NCBI RefSeq assembly: GCF_018448495.1
Contig: NZ_CP049902.1
Location: forward strand, 992,001 to 1,056,000
Length of the DNA: 64,000 bases
Origin: Psychrobacter sp. WY6
GTDB lineage: Bacteria > Pseudomonadota > Gammaproteobacteria > Pseudomonadales > Moraxellaceae
Direction: 5' to 3'
In this document: positions 48,734 through 59,847 of the stretch, one piece after another
Layout of the letters: every line of letters starts with the position of its first letter
How positions within the stretch are numbered: position 1 is the stretch's first letter
The notes under the pieces: model-generated
Told to the model about the DNA's origin: nothing
The model's input: the letters and a program-made list of their open reading frames with translations, nothing else
Database searches by the model: none
Program-made: the position numbers and the translations under genes

Positions 48734-50889
48734 TTAAATCGCGTCGCTATGAGCTTGAATAGCGGTAAGGGCGATGGTGTAGATAATATCATCGACCAAG
48801 GCTCCGCGAGACAAGTCGTTTACTGGCTTATTCAAACCTTGCAGCATTGGGCCAACACTCACTACATTGGCGCTACGTTGTACGGCTTTATAAGTGGTAT
48901 TGCCCGTATTGAGGTCTGGGAAAATAAAGACATTGGCTTGCCCAGCAACCGGTGAGTCAGGCGCTTTTTGCTTGCCGACGCTCATGACAGAAGCGGCGTC
49001 ATACTGTAGCGGCCCATCGACTTTTAGGTGTGGCGCACGCTCGCGGACGATTTGGGTCGCACGAGTGACTTTTTCGACATCTGCGCCAGTTCCTGATGAG
49101 CCTGTAGAATAGCTAATCATCGCGACTTTTGGATCAATACCGAAGGCAGCAGCAGACTGTGCTGATTGAATGGCAATCTCAGCCAGTTCTTCGGCATTTG
49201 GATCAGGATTAATGGCACAGTCACCGTAGACCACCACTTGCTCAGGCAGCAGCATAAAAAATACTGATGATACGAGCGAGTATTGCGGTGCGGTCTTAAT
49301 CAACTGAAACGCTGGACGGACAGTATTGGCAGTGGTATGAATCGCGCCAGAAACGAGGCCGTCGACTTCGTCCATCTGTAGCATGGTCGTGCCTAGATAT
49401 ACGGTGTCTTTTAAGTATTCAGCCGCGACTTCTGCGCTGGTTTTACCTTTACGGCGTTCGACCACTGCAGCGATATACTTGCTCATATCAAGCGTGTCGG
49501 GGTCAATTATTTCAAGACCTTCAGGTAAAACTAAGTCGAGATTTTTAGCCACTTGCTCGACATCGCTACGCTTAGCGAGTAGTACACAGTTGGCGATACC
49601 GCGGCTTTGACAGATACAAGCGGCTTCAACGGTACGCGGCTCAGAACCCTCTGGTAGCACGATGCGTTTTTTGGCGTCTTGTGCTTTTTTAACCACTTGA
49701 TGACGGAATGCAGATGGTGAGAGGCGCGGCTCATGATTTTGACTAAAATAGTCTTTAATCCAGCTAAGATTTAAATGGGCGGCGACATAACGAGCCACTT
49801 CTTCAGCACGTTCAGTATCATCACTTGGAATCTCTGCGCTCATGTGCATGAGGCTCTGTACGGTCTCATAGCTGTCGCTTTCGACACTCATGACAGGGAT
49901 GCCTGTTTTGAGGGCAGATTGCCATAGCTCAGCGACGGTTGCACTCGGCTCGACGCCGCCAGTTAATACCAATCCTGCCAGCGGGATACCGTTGATACAA
50001 GCCAAACCTGCTGCTAATAGTAAATCATCTCGATCGCCCGGTACGACGATAAGGGTGCCACGTTTAAACACCTCATCGACGCGTGCGACCGAGCGTGCGG
50101 TTAGGCTAATGCGGTTAATACGGCGTGACTTAGCTTCACCGACATTAAGCCATTTGGCATCCAGCTCAGTGGCGATATCCCACGTACGAGGCACGGACAG
50201 TGAATCACTGAATGGCACCACCCCGATTAAACGGAACGCATCAGTATTAAAATGCGGTGATAGGCGCTGGACTTCTTGCATAAAGCCGTCATCTAAACTC
50301 ACAACCGCTTCACCAGGGGCAACGATTTGATTTTCTACAGTGCTTTGCGCATTTGGCAAGTCATGTACACGCATCAAAATCGCGCCGAGCGTACGCTCAT
50401 GGGCGATGCCGCCAAACTCACGAGCGTGAACGTCAAGCTTATCAGCCAGATAGGCTGGTTTACTGGTATCAGCGGTGCTAACAAAGATGATTCTAGCATC
50501 TAACGCATGAGCAATCGCACGGTTGATTTGTGGGCATAAGAGGTTTCTGTGGTCGGTACTAAGCCTTCACAGATCACCACATCATAATCATCGCCAAGAG
50601 TATGATAATTGACGACCACTTCTTCCATCAAGTCATCAAGGTTACCATCACCGATCATACGCTCAACACGCTGCCGACTGATAGATTTAGGTGGCGTCAG
50701 ACCAAAAGCATGCATTGCTAACGCGCTTGAGCTGTCTAAACTGTTTTGCTTATCAAGTGTATCATCTTGCAAAAATGGCTTCATAAAGCCCGCTTTGATA
50801 CCGTTGTAATCAAGAGCGCGAATCAATCCAAGCGCTGCTGACGTTACGCCGATACCACGGCTGATGGGAACTAGTAAAATGGTTTGCAT
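48734..50889 (-). CDS. pta: Phosphate acetyltransferase (frameshifted)
   Basis: Interconverts acetyl-CoA and acetyl phosphate. About 718 residues in three parts, as in E. coli (714): an N-terminal P-loop-like domain (LLVPISRGIGVTSAALGLIR), a middle DRTGG domain, and the C-terminal catalytic domain (KRIVLPEGSEPRTVEAA, AISYSTGSSGTG-like MISYSTGSSGTG, NVFIFPDLNTGNTTYKAVQR). The frame breaks near 50526 in a short A/T run; restoring one base joins SYAHK to INRAIAHALDARIIFVS. It follows ackA on the same strand after a 215-base gap, forming the ackA-pta pair. Confidence 0.95.
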
Positions 50890-51104
50890 AAAGTATCCTA
50901 CGGTTTATTATATTTTTAAAGCTCACTTCATCCTTGCTGGAATGAGTAAAACGTCGCGCTTCTCATCATAGGCTATGTATAAGAAGCGCTGGGCAAAAAA
51001 ATAACTTAACACGTCTAATGAATAAAAGCTTATAAGACGACTAAAAGCTTATGAGAAAATCACAAGTAACTTATAATATAAGCAACTTATAAAAAGCATT
51101 GAGC

Positions 51105-52337
51105 TTAGAGTAAGCCCAATGCTTCACGTGTTTCTTGAGCAATACGGCACTCTTCATCAGTTGGCACAACCCATAGCTCAATGCTGCTATCGTCTGCGTG
51201 GAAGCTGCCTTCGCTACCACCAAACAAGCTCGCATTTTTGTCAGCGTCTACTTTTATGCCGAAATGACGCATCACTTCTAAGATACTGGTACGGGTGGTG
51301 ACTGAGTTTTCGCCGATACCGCCCGTAAAGACAATGCCTGTGAATTCTGGTAACGCGCAGCTTAAGCTGGCAAGATATTTACCGACGCGGTAACAGAACA
51401 TCTCGATAGCGAGCTTGGCATCTGCGTGACCTTCGTTCGCCGCTTGTTCGACGGTACGTAAATCATTGGACAAGCCTGAGACACCCAATAGACCACTTTC
51501 ATTATTGAGCATGGCATCAATCTCTTCCAAGCTCATACCGAGCTGGCGCTTTAGGTGTATGTGTAGACTTGGGTCAACATCACCACTACGCGTACCCATC
51601 ATGAGCCCTTCAAGCGGGGTCAGACCCATGCTGGTATCGAAACTTTTGCCATCATAAACGGCAGTCGCCGAGCAGCCGTTGCCCAGATGCGCTGTAAGCC
51701 AACCATGTGGGCCTTTAGACTCAGTAATTTCACTGGCACGCTCTGAGACATAGGCATGAGACGTACCATGAAAGCCATAACGGCGGATTTTGTGTTCTTC
51801 GTATAGGGCTTTTGGTAGTGGGTAGCGAAAAGCAACAGGAGGCATGGTTTGGTGAAAGGCTGTATCAAAGACGACGACTTGAGGAATATCAGGATAAATC
51901 GCCTGTACCGCTTCGATACCTAAAGCATGGGCAGGGTTATGCAGGGGCGCGAGTATTTTTAAGCGTTTTACTTCGTCCAGTACATGCTCATCGACACGGA
52001 CCGCTGCAGAGTACTCACGGCCACCATGAACCACACGATGACCAACGGCGATGAAATGATACTGTTCTAATAGCTCAAGAATTTTTTGTAATGCTAACTG
52101 ATGACGACCACCTGAGATAGAGATTTCCAGCTTATCACCATTCAACGTCGTGTGTTTGATACGAGCAGTATCGAGTCCTAAGTTTTCGGCCAAACCAGTG
52201 ATACGAATAGAATTGTCTTCGCTAATCAGCGCGTATTTGATAGATGAGGAACCGCAGTTGAGGACTAAAGTGGGATTGATTAGGTTCGATGTTTCGGTAT
52301 TTTTGTCATCAAAAGTGGTGGTTAGGCTGGCGCTCAT
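51105..52337 (-). CDS. ackA: Acetate kinase
   Basis: A 410-residue sugar-kinase-fold enzyme that makes acetate and ATP from acetyl phosphate. Both PROSITE-type signatures are visible: LVLNCGSSSIKYALI near the N terminus and GLTPLEGLMMGTRSGDVDP in the middle, with HRVVHGG, HGTSHAYVS and the C-terminal VFTGGIGENS. First gene of the ackA-pta unit. Opposes acs: together they allow overflow to and recovery of acetate. Confidence 0.96.
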   Translation of the reverse strand: MSASLTTTFDDKNTETSNLINPTLVLNCGSSSIKYALISEDNSIRITGLAENLGLDTARIKHTTLNGDKLEISISGGRHQLALQKILELLEQYHFIAVGHRVVHGGREYSAAVRVDEHVLDEVKRLKILAPLHNPAHALGIEAVQAIYPDIPQVVVFDTAFHQTMPPVAFRYPLPKALYEEHKIRRYGFHGTSHAYVSERASEITESKGPHGWLTAHLGNGCSATAVYDGKSFDTSMGLTPLEGLMMGTRSGDVDPSLHIHLKRQLGMSLEEIDAMLNNESGLLGVSGLSNDLRTVEQAANEGHADAKLAIEMFCYRVGKYLASLSCALPEFTGIVFTGGIGENSVTTRTSILEVMRHFGIKVDADKNASLFGGSEGSFHADDSSIELWVVPTDEECRIAQETREALGLL

Positions 52338-52951
52338 ACTCTGTCCTTAGATTGTATTTTGTAAAGGGTGACTCATCACAGACGAGTACCGGTTGAATAA
52401 ACAAAAACCAGCCGCATCCATGCCGACATAGGTCAAGCAAGTACATTGCTGATTCTGGTCACTCTTGGGCTGGCACTATTGATCAGTGCTTGTTAAGTCG
52501 CATGCTAGCGCCTCAACACAGTCGCAAGGTCTACACATAATGTACCATAGTTTTATGGCTATACCACGATAACTATAAGGGTTAAATCAAGAGAATGTGG
52601 TATAGACAATACAACTGTACACCGAGTGTCGCTAGGGTTTGTCGGCTGCTACAGCCAAATATAATAGCTCATAATAAATTGTAAGAAAATTTGTCTAAGT
52701 AAATATAATGGGCTGTTTTACCATTATAGCGATACATTAAGACCACTAGTATCAACGCTCGCTTAGTAAATGGCAGTCGCACAGTCTAGTAAAGCTTAGC
52801 AAAACCAAACTCGTCCAAATTTATTGATTAGGGATATTCAGTATGCACACACATATTAATAATGCTATTATCCAAAGCAGTAATATTGTCATTTTTTAGC
52901 GATGGCGATAGCTTTTGTTTAGCTGTCTATAGGGTTTGATCTATCGCCTTT
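52338..52951. other. 614-bp divergent region between ackA and lptM
   Basis: It must contain the promoters of ackA-pta and of lptM-lysA. I see no gene, no RNA and no strong inverted repeat in it. Confidence 0.4.
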
Positions 52952-53293
52952 ATGACTCGTGTTTTTTATCATCCTCATGCCATTGCAAAGTCACAGGTTC
53001 TCTATTCTATGTTTACTATTAACCGCTTTTCGAAAACTGAGTACACTAATGTCGCTGATCTTGGTCGCCGTGTTATCTCCACTTTTATTATCAGTGGGGT
53101 GATGATGCTGGGTTTGACGGGTTGCGGTCAAAAAGGCAATCTATACCTCGCCGACGCTAGTAGCCAGACGGTTCAAGGAGCTACGGATAGCGCTGACATA
53201 CAGGGTAGTACCTATTCGACACAAGATGATGATCATCAAGAAATGGATGGTTTTAAGCTACCGGAACCCAGTGAAGACCCTAATGATTATTGA
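52952..53293 (+). CDS. lptM: LptM-like small lipoprotein upstream of lysA
   Basis: A small outer-membrane lipoprotein. A hydrophobic signal (ISTFIISGVMMLGLTGC) leads into CGQKGNLYLAD, the hallmark of LptM (YifL), which helps mature the LptD-LptE lipopolysaccharide translocon. The acidic, low-complexity tail ends in EDPNDY. The frame opens at ATG 52952; ATG 53009 would give a more normal short signal, and neither has a clear ribosome site. Position before lysA is the one seen in Pseudomonas and relatives. Confidence 0.82.
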   Translation: MTRVFYHPHAIAKSQVLYSMFTINRFSKTEYTNVADLGRRVISTFIISGVMMLGLTGCGQKGNLYLADASSQTVQGATDSADIQGSTYSTQDDDHQEMDGFKLPEPSEDPNDY

Positions 53294-53386
53294 TTTTTAT
53301 TAAAAACTCAATGCCGTCAACGAGATTTCGGTGTGTACCCTAAGATTTTTTAACTTTGATAACCTGATGAAATTAGAGATGTTTAT

Positions 53387-54742
53387 ATGAGTCATTCTGA
53401 GCAACAAACTGGCGAATCTGTCACGATCCAAACTGAGCAAGGCTTGTATGTTAATCCTCAAGCTTTAACCGCCCATTTACCCGCGCTAGATTATCGCGAT
53501 GGTGCATTGTATATGGAGCAGGTGAGTATTGATGATGTGGTTAAACACTATGGTACGCCTTGTTATGTCTACTCAAAACAAGCCATTTTGGATGTCTATC
53601 AAGCTTATAGCGATAGCTTTGCCAGTTTAACGCACCAGATTTGTTATGCTGTAAAAGCCAATTCTAATCTTGCGGTACTTGGTATATTGGCGCAAGCAGG
53701 GGCAGGATTTGACATCGTCTCTCGTGGCGAGCTCATGCGCGTATTGGCGGCAGGTGGTGCTGCTTCGCGTGTGGTATTCTCAGGCGTCGGCAAAACCTAT
53801 AGCGATATTGAATATGCGCTTAACCAAGGTATTGGTTGTTTTAACGTTGAGTCAATCAGCGAGCTGACTTTGATTAATGATGTGGCACAGAAATTGGATA
53901 AACCTGCGCCAATTTCATTACGGGTTAATCCTAATGTCGATGCCAAGACGCATCCGTATATCTCAACAGGGTTAAAAGACAATAAATTTGGTATCACCCA
54001 CGAAGACGCGGTTGCCGTCTATGAGCAAGCGGCGCAGTTATCCCATATTGATATCGTCGGTATTGACTGTCATATTGGCTCGCAGTTGACTGAAGTTGCG
54101 CCATTTGTAGCAGCTTTAGATAAAGTGATTGAGCTGATACACAACCTACGTGATAAAGGTATTGAGCTGCGTCATATCGATTTGGGCGGTGGTTTGGGTG
54201 TGCGTTATATCGATGAGACGCCAGTATCTATCGACGAGTTTGCCCAAGCTTTATTACCGAAACTTAGCGAGCTTGGCTTAACGGTATTCTTTGAGCCGGG
54301 TCGCAGTATTGTGGCAAATGCTGGGATATTATTGACCAAGGTTGATGTACTCAAACCAACGGAACATAAGAACTTTGCCATTGTTGACGCAGCAATGAAT
54401 GACTTGATTCGTCCGGCGTTATATCAAGCTGAAATGGCAGTCATTCCAAGTGTCTTGCCTGATAATGGCATCGACACTGATGGCACACAGCCATGGGATA
54501 TCGTTGGCGCTATTTGCGAAACGGGTGATTTTTTAGCGAAAGACCGTTTATTGTCGCTCGCGGCAGGCGATGTTTTAGCAATCACAGGCGCTGGTGCGTA
54601 CGGCTTTACCATGAGTAGCAATTATAATTCACGCCCGCGTGCTAGTGAAGTAATGGTCGCCGATGATAACCATCAACTGATTCGCAAACGCGAAATTATT
54701 GAAGCGTTATATGCAGACGAAGTATTGTGGCAAGGTAAATAA
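53387..54742 (+). CDS. lysA: Diaminopimelate decarboxylase
   Basis: A 451-residue fold-III PLP enzyme that decarboxylates meso-diaminopimelate to lysine, the last step. The PLP lysine is in QICYAVKANSNLAVL, with FDIVSRGEL, the HIGSQ motif, the PLP-phosphate loop IDLGGGLGVRY, EPGRSIVANAGILLTKV, and the catalytic cysteine region AICETGDFL. An AGAGATG-type ribosome site precedes the ATG. The N terminus is about 25 residues longer than in E. coli. A terminator follows. Confidence 0.97.
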   Translation: MSHSEQQTGESVTIQTEQGLYVNPQALTAHLPALDYRDGALYMEQVSIDDVVKHYGTPCYVYSKQAILDVYQAYSDSFASLTHQICYAVKANSNLAVLGILAQAGAGFDIVSRGELMRVLAAGGAASRVVFSGVGKTYSDIEYALNQGIGCFNVESISELTLINDVAQKLDKPAPISLRVNPNVDAKTHPYISTGLKDNKFGITHEDAVAVYEQAAQLSHIDIVGIDCHIGSQLTEVAPFVAALDKVIELIHNLRDKGIELRHIDLGGGLGVRYIDETPVSIDEFAQALLPKLSELGLTVFFEPGRSIVANAGILLTKVDVLKPTEHKNFAIVDAAMNDLIRPALYQAEMAVIPSVLPDNGIDTDGTQPWDIVGAICETGDFLAKDRLLSLAAGDVLAITGAGAYGFTMSSNYNSRPRASEVMVADDNHQLIRKREIIEALYADEVLWQGK

Positions 54743-54800
54743 ATCGATGACCAACAGATTTAGCCATTTTTAGCCCATTTAGGCGTTTTCGTTTAGATTG

Positions 54801-54812
54801 AGGGCATGCCCT
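54801..54812. repeat. 12-bp palindrome just before the lysA terminator
   Basis: AGGGCATGCCCT is perfectly self-complementary. It lies a few bases before the terminator and may be chance. Confidence 0.5.
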
Positions 54813-54815
54813 AAA

Positions 54816-54853
54816 TAAAAAGCCCATTGTCTTTATGATGATGGGCTTTTTTA
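54816..54853 (+). terminator. Terminator after lysA
   Basis: AAAAAGCCCAT pairs with ATGGGCTTTTT across a loop of about 13 bases, ending in Ts. Confidence 0.88.
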
Positions 54854-55004
54854 TGGCCTGCTCTAATGAGAGATATCAGTTTGGCTGTACAAGGTGGATT
54901 TAGCATCGTGTTAACTTAGTATTTGATAGCGGTGATAGTTATGATTGTATCTGACAGCGTGCTAAGATAAGCCATACATAAAAATAGGATAGGATAACAA
55001 GGAT

Positions 55005-55891
55005 ATGCTAATAGAATTTACGAAGATGCATGGTCTGGGCAATGATTTTATGGTCATCGATTTGGTGACTCAGCGCTTAGATTTGACCAAGGATTTGGTA
55101 CAGTTACTGGGTGACCGTCATTTGGGTATTGGCTTTGATCAGCTGCTCGTCGTTGAGCCACCGATGCGTCCTGACGTTGATTTTAGTTATCGCATTTTTA
55201 ATGCTGATGGGTCAGAAGTTGAGCAGTGCGGTAATGGTGCGCGCTGTTTTGCCCGTTTTGTGCAAGCGCGTAAACTTTCATTTAAACAGCGTTTGCGTGT
55301 TGAAACGGCAAGCGGCATCATTTCATTGACCACTGATCGTTATGGCTGGGTCGAAGTCGATATGGGTAAGCCGAAATTTGAACCAAGCGAGATTCCTTTT
55401 ACCCCCAGAGCCACAACCAAAATCCAAAACGCCTATCATCTCGATGTAAATGGCACTCCTGTACAGCTTTATGTTGCCAATATGGGTAACCCGCATGCGG
55501 TTATCAAAGTTGATAACGTGCTCGATGCCGACGTTGAACCTTGGGCAAAGCCATCGAATCGCATCCCGCCTTTCCCGACCGCGTCAATGTCGGCTTTATG
55601 CAAGTGATGAACCAGCGTCACATTCGTCTGCGTGTCTATGAGCGCGGTGTCGGCGAGACACAAGCCTGTGGTACTGGCGCTTGTGCCGCAGTAGCGGTTG
55701 GTATCCGTGAGGGCTGGCTCGATGAAGGCGAAGACGTGCGTGCGCAGCTTTATGGTGGCAGTATGATCATCAAATGGCAGCCGGGTTATTCAGTGATGAT
55801 GACCGGTCCGACCGCCTTTGTTTACGAAGGCGTATTTAGCCCAGATGGTCTGATGGCACAAGCGGGCATCAAGCCCAATCCAGAAGGCTAA
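55005..55891 (+). CDS. dapF: Diaminopimelate epimerase (frameshifted)
   Basis: Interconverts LL- and meso-diaminopimelate, feeding both lysine and the cell wall. About 295 residues. [15 protein letters not shown] opens the protein; the two catalytic cysteines are in [17 protein letters not shown] and [13 protein letters not shown], with MGNPHAV between. The frame breaks near 55540; adding one base joins DADVEP to [19 protein letters not shown]. Since the enzyme is normally essential, this is probably a read error. The stop codon overlaps the start of xerC by one base (TAATG), showing translational coupling. Confidence 0.95.
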
Positions 55892-56940
55892 TGGATAATA
55901 GGGCTATGTCCAATAAAAACAATCATACGATGGAGCCTACCTCAGATTCTGAGGCAAAAGCATGGCTATCAGTCGAGCACGCCGCGGCTATAGAGTCGGA
56001 TGCTGCATTACGTGATTTGTTAGCGCCCGTGCATCGTTGGCTTAATGTCTTGTCGGTGCGCAATCACTCGCCGCATACGTTGACCGCTTATTTTGCAGGA
56101 CTGAACCAATTGGCGCTATTTTTACGTGGGAAATGCCTGACGTGGACGCGCTGCGATAAGCGCCAATTAGCCCAGCATATCAGCCAACGCTTGGATGAAG
56201 ACAAGCTCGCACTTGCTAGCGTCCAGCAAGAGCTGTCAGCCATTCGCCATTTTTATGGCTGGTTGATAGAAGAGAACTTGGCACGTATTAACCCAACGAC
56301 TGGCTATCAGCTCAAACGTAGTCCTCGACCGCTGCCGTCTATTGCTGATGTTGATTTGCTCACTCAGCTGCTTGACCAAGAGATGCCTGACACACCCGAA
56401 CAAGCGCGCCTATGGCTACGTGATAAAGCGATGTTTGAATTACTATACAGCAGCGGTCTGCGCGTAGGTGAGTTGGTCGCGTTGGATATGGTCGATGTGG
56501 ATTTGTCAGACCTGCGCGTGCGTGTGACAGGTAAGGGTAATAAAACGCGTTTGGTGCCGTTAGGTGTCAAGGCAGCAGAAGCGATTAGCCGTTATCTACC
56601 GCATCGTAATCTGTGGGTGGAGCAAATGGACAGCGCATTATTTATTAGTGAAAAACTAGGTACGCGTTTATCAACACGGGCAGTGCAGCAGCGTCTCAAA
56701 GTTGCGGCTACCCGTGCCGGCATCGCACAAAATATGTATCCGCATCTATTGCGTCATTGTTTTGCCTCGCACATGCTGTCGGGCAGTGGTGATTTGCGCG
56801 CGGTGCAAGAAATGCTTGGGCATAGCGATATCAGTACCACGCAAATTTATACTCATGTCGATTTTGCTAAACTCACACAAGTCTATGATCGCGCTCATCC
56901 GCGCGCGACTCATACACGGACTGAAAAAAATACTACCTAA
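55891..56940 (+). CDS. xerC: Tyrosine recombinase XerC
   Basis: A 349-residue recombinase that, with XerD, resolves chromosome dimers at dif. The N-terminal SAM-like domain includes NHSPHTLTAYFAGLNQL. The catalytic residues are all present: Arg191 (SSGLRVGEL), Lys215 (TGKGNKTRLVPLG), His285 and Arg288 (HLLRHCFASHML), His311 (LGHSDISTTQIYTH) and Tyr320. The N terminus is about 40 residues longer than in E. coli; later ATGs at 55906 or 55930 are possible starts. Coupled to dapF, the conserved dapF-xerC order of pseudomonads. Confidence 0.95.
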   Translation: MDNRAMSNKNNHTMEPTSDSEAKAWLSVEHAAAIESDAALRDLLAPVHRWLNVLSVRNHSPHTLTAYFAGLNQLALFLRGKCLTWTRCDKRQLAQHISQRLDEDKLALASVQQELSAIRHFYGWLIEENLARINPTTGYQLKRSPRPLPSIADVDLLTQLLDQEMPDTPEQARLWLRDKAMFELLYSSGLRVGELVALDMVDVDLSDLRVRVTGKGNKTRLVPLGVKAAEAISRYLPHRNLWVEQMDSALFISEKLGTRLSTRAVQQRLKVAATRAGIAQNMYPHLLRHCFASHMLSGSGDLRAVQEMLGHSDISTTQIYTHVDFAKLTQVYDRAHPRATHTRTEKNTT

Positions 56941-56949
56941 CATTCGATA

Positions 56950-56975
56950 TTCAATACTTACTATTCAGTATTGAA
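56950..56975. terminator. Hairpin between convergent xerC and nitrilase genes
   Basis: TTCAATACT and AGTATTGAA form a perfect 9-bp stem with an 8-base loop, exactly in the convergent gap. There is no T tract, so termination is only possible. Confidence 0.45.
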
Positions 56976-56981
56976 ACTGAC

Positions 56982-57882
56982 TTACGCCAAACGATGACAA
57001 TCAAAAATAGGCATTTTTTGGCGGCCTTGCTGTTGATTTTGTTTATCTAAGGTTGCCAATACCATAGCATAATCTTGGTTTTTTTCGTTACCCGTGGTTT
57101 TATCTAGTGCACTTGCATCATAGCTGTTAATAATTGTGCCATCAAAAGCTGTGATAGTGGTATGCCCCCACGTTTGGCGGATATCACCGTTTTTATAAAC
57201 ATGGTCGCCGCCTTGTGCTGAGCCAACGACCATGCACTGACTGTCTAACGCCCGCGCGCGAAGTAACAGCGACCAGTGTGCTTGCCCCGTTAAATAAGTA
57301 AATGCCGATGGCGCACTTAATAGATCAGCGCCTGCTTGACGTAAGCGCTGTGCCAATGCGGGAAAACGCAAATCAAAGCAAATCATCATACCGAGCTGAT
57401 AGGCAGCATGATCACTCTCTACTGTTGCAACTACAGTCTGTGTGCCGGGCTCAAACGTCGCCGCTTCATTATAGCTGCCATGTTTATCTGCTACCGTCGC
57501 CGTGAATAGGTGAATTTTGTCATAGCGTGCCACTCGCGTGCCATCAGGGGCAAATAGTTGGACTGACTTGGCGCAGTCTGCCATCAGGCACGATGACGCC
57601 ATCAGGGCGATAAAGGCAGGGCAGTGAGCCTGCCAGCACATAGACACCGTAAGTACTGGCATAGTTTGCTATCGTCGCTGATAGCGCATCAAAGCGCTCT
57701 GCGGTGGCAAATTGCTCGCCCATGCTACAGCAGTTTTCAGGTAAGACAACAAGGTGAGCACCTTGATGACTGGCATCGCTGATGGCAGATTTTATAGCCG
57801 CTACGTTTTTTTCGATGTCTTGCTGGCTATTCATTTGAATCGCAGCAGTGACAAGGTGCGGTTTATTTGCTTGGTCATTCAT
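56982..57882 (-). CDS. Carbon-nitrogen hydrolase, Nit-type nitrilase family (frameshifted)
   Basis: About 299 residues of the nitrilase superfamily, closest to the bacterial Nit1/NIT2-like omega-amidase or deaminated-glutathione amidase branch. The catalytic triad is visible: Glu in VVLPENCCSMGEQ, Lys in RYDKIHLF and Cys in MMICFDLRFPAL. The frame breaks near 57567; removing one base joins PDGRLRQ to SVQLFAPDGTRVARYDK. It is often found near envelope or repair genes in proteobacteria, but the exact amide is unknown. It is convergent with xerC and divergent from rpoN. Confidence 0.87.
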
Positions 57883-58191
57883 CGTATTATTCTCGGTTAA
57901 TGTTAAGAGTGATTCAATTGGCTCGAAGGTTTTGGATCATGTACCTTGTGTTTTTTATATAGCCTTATTATTATCAACAAGATTTGTTTGTTGTTTAGCG
58001 GTTCATGCTAAAACGGTCAAATTTATAGGGTTTTATAAGTAGAGAGCAATAAACGTATTTGGCCGTCTATAAATTATCATAGCAAAATTGCCACGAAAAA
58101 TGCTATCGTCATGTCCTGATAACGTTAACTCGCTACTTTAAGTGGCAACATATATAGACTATCACCAGTATCGGAGTGTAATAAGCCACCC
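57883..58191. other. 309-bp divergent region nitrilase/rpoN
   Basis: AT-rich, with no gene and no clear promoter consensus. I see nothing else in it. Confidence 0.35.
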
Positions 58192-59847
58192 ATGAGTATG
58201 TCTTTCGGATTGGCGACCACGCTGAGCACCTCACAAAAACTGACCCCGCAAATGCAGCAAGCCATTAAATTGCTGCAACTCTCTAGTCTTGAGCTTGCGC
58301 AAGAAGTTCAGGCCAAGCTGGATAGTAATCCATTGCTTGAACGTATTGAGGATGATGAAGATGAATACGATTATGGCAGCGGCGATAGAGTAGATGAGTC
58401 ATTGACACTTGATAGCTGGAACCAGAGTACTGATATTGACTCATTTAGCGTAACCTCTGAGAGTAATACCCATACCTCTGAACCAGATGAAGACTTTAGT
58501 GACAGCTTGGACAAATTACAGCAAGCCAGTATCGATGATGGTGCCATAGACAATCATACGATGGATAGTGACGACTATAGTAGCTTTGAAAATAGTGTTG
58601 ATAGCAGCAACTATGCATCTACGCCGAGCAGTTCGGGGAGCAAAAGTGACGAGGATTTTGATAGTTATCAAGGCGGCACTTCTGCCACCATACAAGACCA
58701 TGTGCGCTGGCAGCTGAACTTTAAGCATCTCTCAGAAGCGGACATGTTGATTGCAACCTATCTGATGGATTCTATGGATGACATGGGTTTTGTGCGGCTT
58801 GATATCGATGAGCTGTTGCAAAGCTTCGATACGATGGCAAGTTTTTATCAATGGGAAGAGTCTGTTGAGCACGATGAAGTCATGGCTGTTTTACGTGTTA
58901 TTCAGTCTTGCGATCCGCTGGGTGTCGGGGCGCGAAATCTCAGTGAGTGCCTAGTGATTCAGTTGTCCAAGCTCGATGCAAATACTGACCATCTAAAAGA
59001 AGCGCAAGCATTATTGTCAGCCAGTGAGCATTTGGTGAGCAATAACATTAAAGCATTGACTGAGCGGACTGGACTCGCGCCTACACAGATTACCCCCGCG
59101 CTTAACTTGCTGCGTACCTTGAATCCGTCACCTGGATTGCTGTTTCAAAGCAGTCAACCAGACTATACTCAGTCGCCAGCCAGCTATGATATTCCTGATG
59201 TTTTGGTCACGCCTATACGTCACCATCAGAGTCAGACGAGTTCAGATACATCGACGCATGAGGACGGCTGGTATGTGCGCCTCAATCCTGACACCATGCC
59301 AAAGCTAAGAGTCAATCAAGAATATGCCAATTTGGTGAAGCGCGGTGATGACAGCCCCGACAATCAATATCTGCGTGAAAACCTCACCGATGCCCGCTTG
59401 TTTATTCGTAGTATTGAAGAGCGCAATCAAAACTTATTAAAAGTGGCAACCAGTATCGTGCGTTATCAGCAAGAGTTCTTGCAGCATGGCGCGACTGCCA
59501 TGCAACCGCTCATCCTAAAAGCCATTGCGGAAGAAGTGGATTTGCACGAATCGACCGTCTCGCGTCTAACCACCAGTAAAACAATTTTGACGCCGCAGGG
59601 ATTATTTTCACTCAAACATTTCTTTTCATCTCATGTCAGCAGTACCGACGGCGATATTTCATCGACTGCCATTAGCGCCATGATTAAGCAATTGATAGCC
59701 GATGAAAATGCCAAAAAGCCATTATCTGATAGTCGCATAAAAGATTGTTTATTATCCGAAGGTATCGATATTGCCAGAAGAACCGTGGCCAAATATCGTG
59801 AAGCAATGAATATTGGCTCGTCTACTCAGCGTAAACAGAAATATTAA
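58192..59847 (+). CDS. rpoN: RNA polymerase sigma-54 factor
   Basis: The alternative sigma factor for -24/-12 promoters that need enhancer-binding activators. 551 residues: region I is glutamine- and leucine-rich (LTPQMQQAIKLLQLSSLELAQ), region II is a long acidic, serine-rich stretch (about 50-160), then the core-binding domain (DHVRWQLNFKHLSE ... CDPLGVGARNLSECL) and the C-terminal DNA-binding part with the helix-turn-helix (LHESTVSRLTT) and the RpoN box ARRTVAKYREAMNI. The acidic region II is longer than in E. coli (477). hpf follows, the classic rpoN downstream order. Confidence 0.96.
   Translation: MSMSFGLATTLSTSQKLTPQMQQAIKLLQLSSLELAQEVQAKLDSNPLLERIEDDEDEYDYGSGDRVDESLTLDSWNQSTDIDSFSVTSESNTHTSEPDEDFSDSLDKLQQASIDDGAIDNHTMDSDDYSSFENSVDSSNYASTPSSSGSKSDEDFDSYQGGTSATIQDHVRWQLNFKHLSEADMLIATYLMDSMDDMGFVRLDIDELLQSFDTMASFYQWEESVEHDEVMAVLRVIQSCDPLGVGARNLSECLVIQLSKLDANTDHLKEAQALLSASEHLVSNNIKALTERTGLAPTQITPALNLLRTLNPSPGLLFQSSQPDYTQSPASYDIPDVLVTPIRHHQSQTSSDTSTHEDGWYVRLNPDTMPKLRVNQEYANLVKRGDDSPDNQYLRENLTDARLFIRSIEERNQNLLKVATSIVRYQQEFLQHGATAMQPLILKAIAEEVDLHESTVSRLTTSKTILTPQGLFSLKHFFSSHVSSTDGDISSTAISAMIKQLIADENAKKPLSDSRIKDCLLSEGIDIARRTVAKYREAMNIGSSTQRKQKY

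Noticed and set aside
55891..56940. Integrase of a genomic island
   Set aside because: Coupled to dapF and matching XerC in motifs and context; a housekeeping recombinase.
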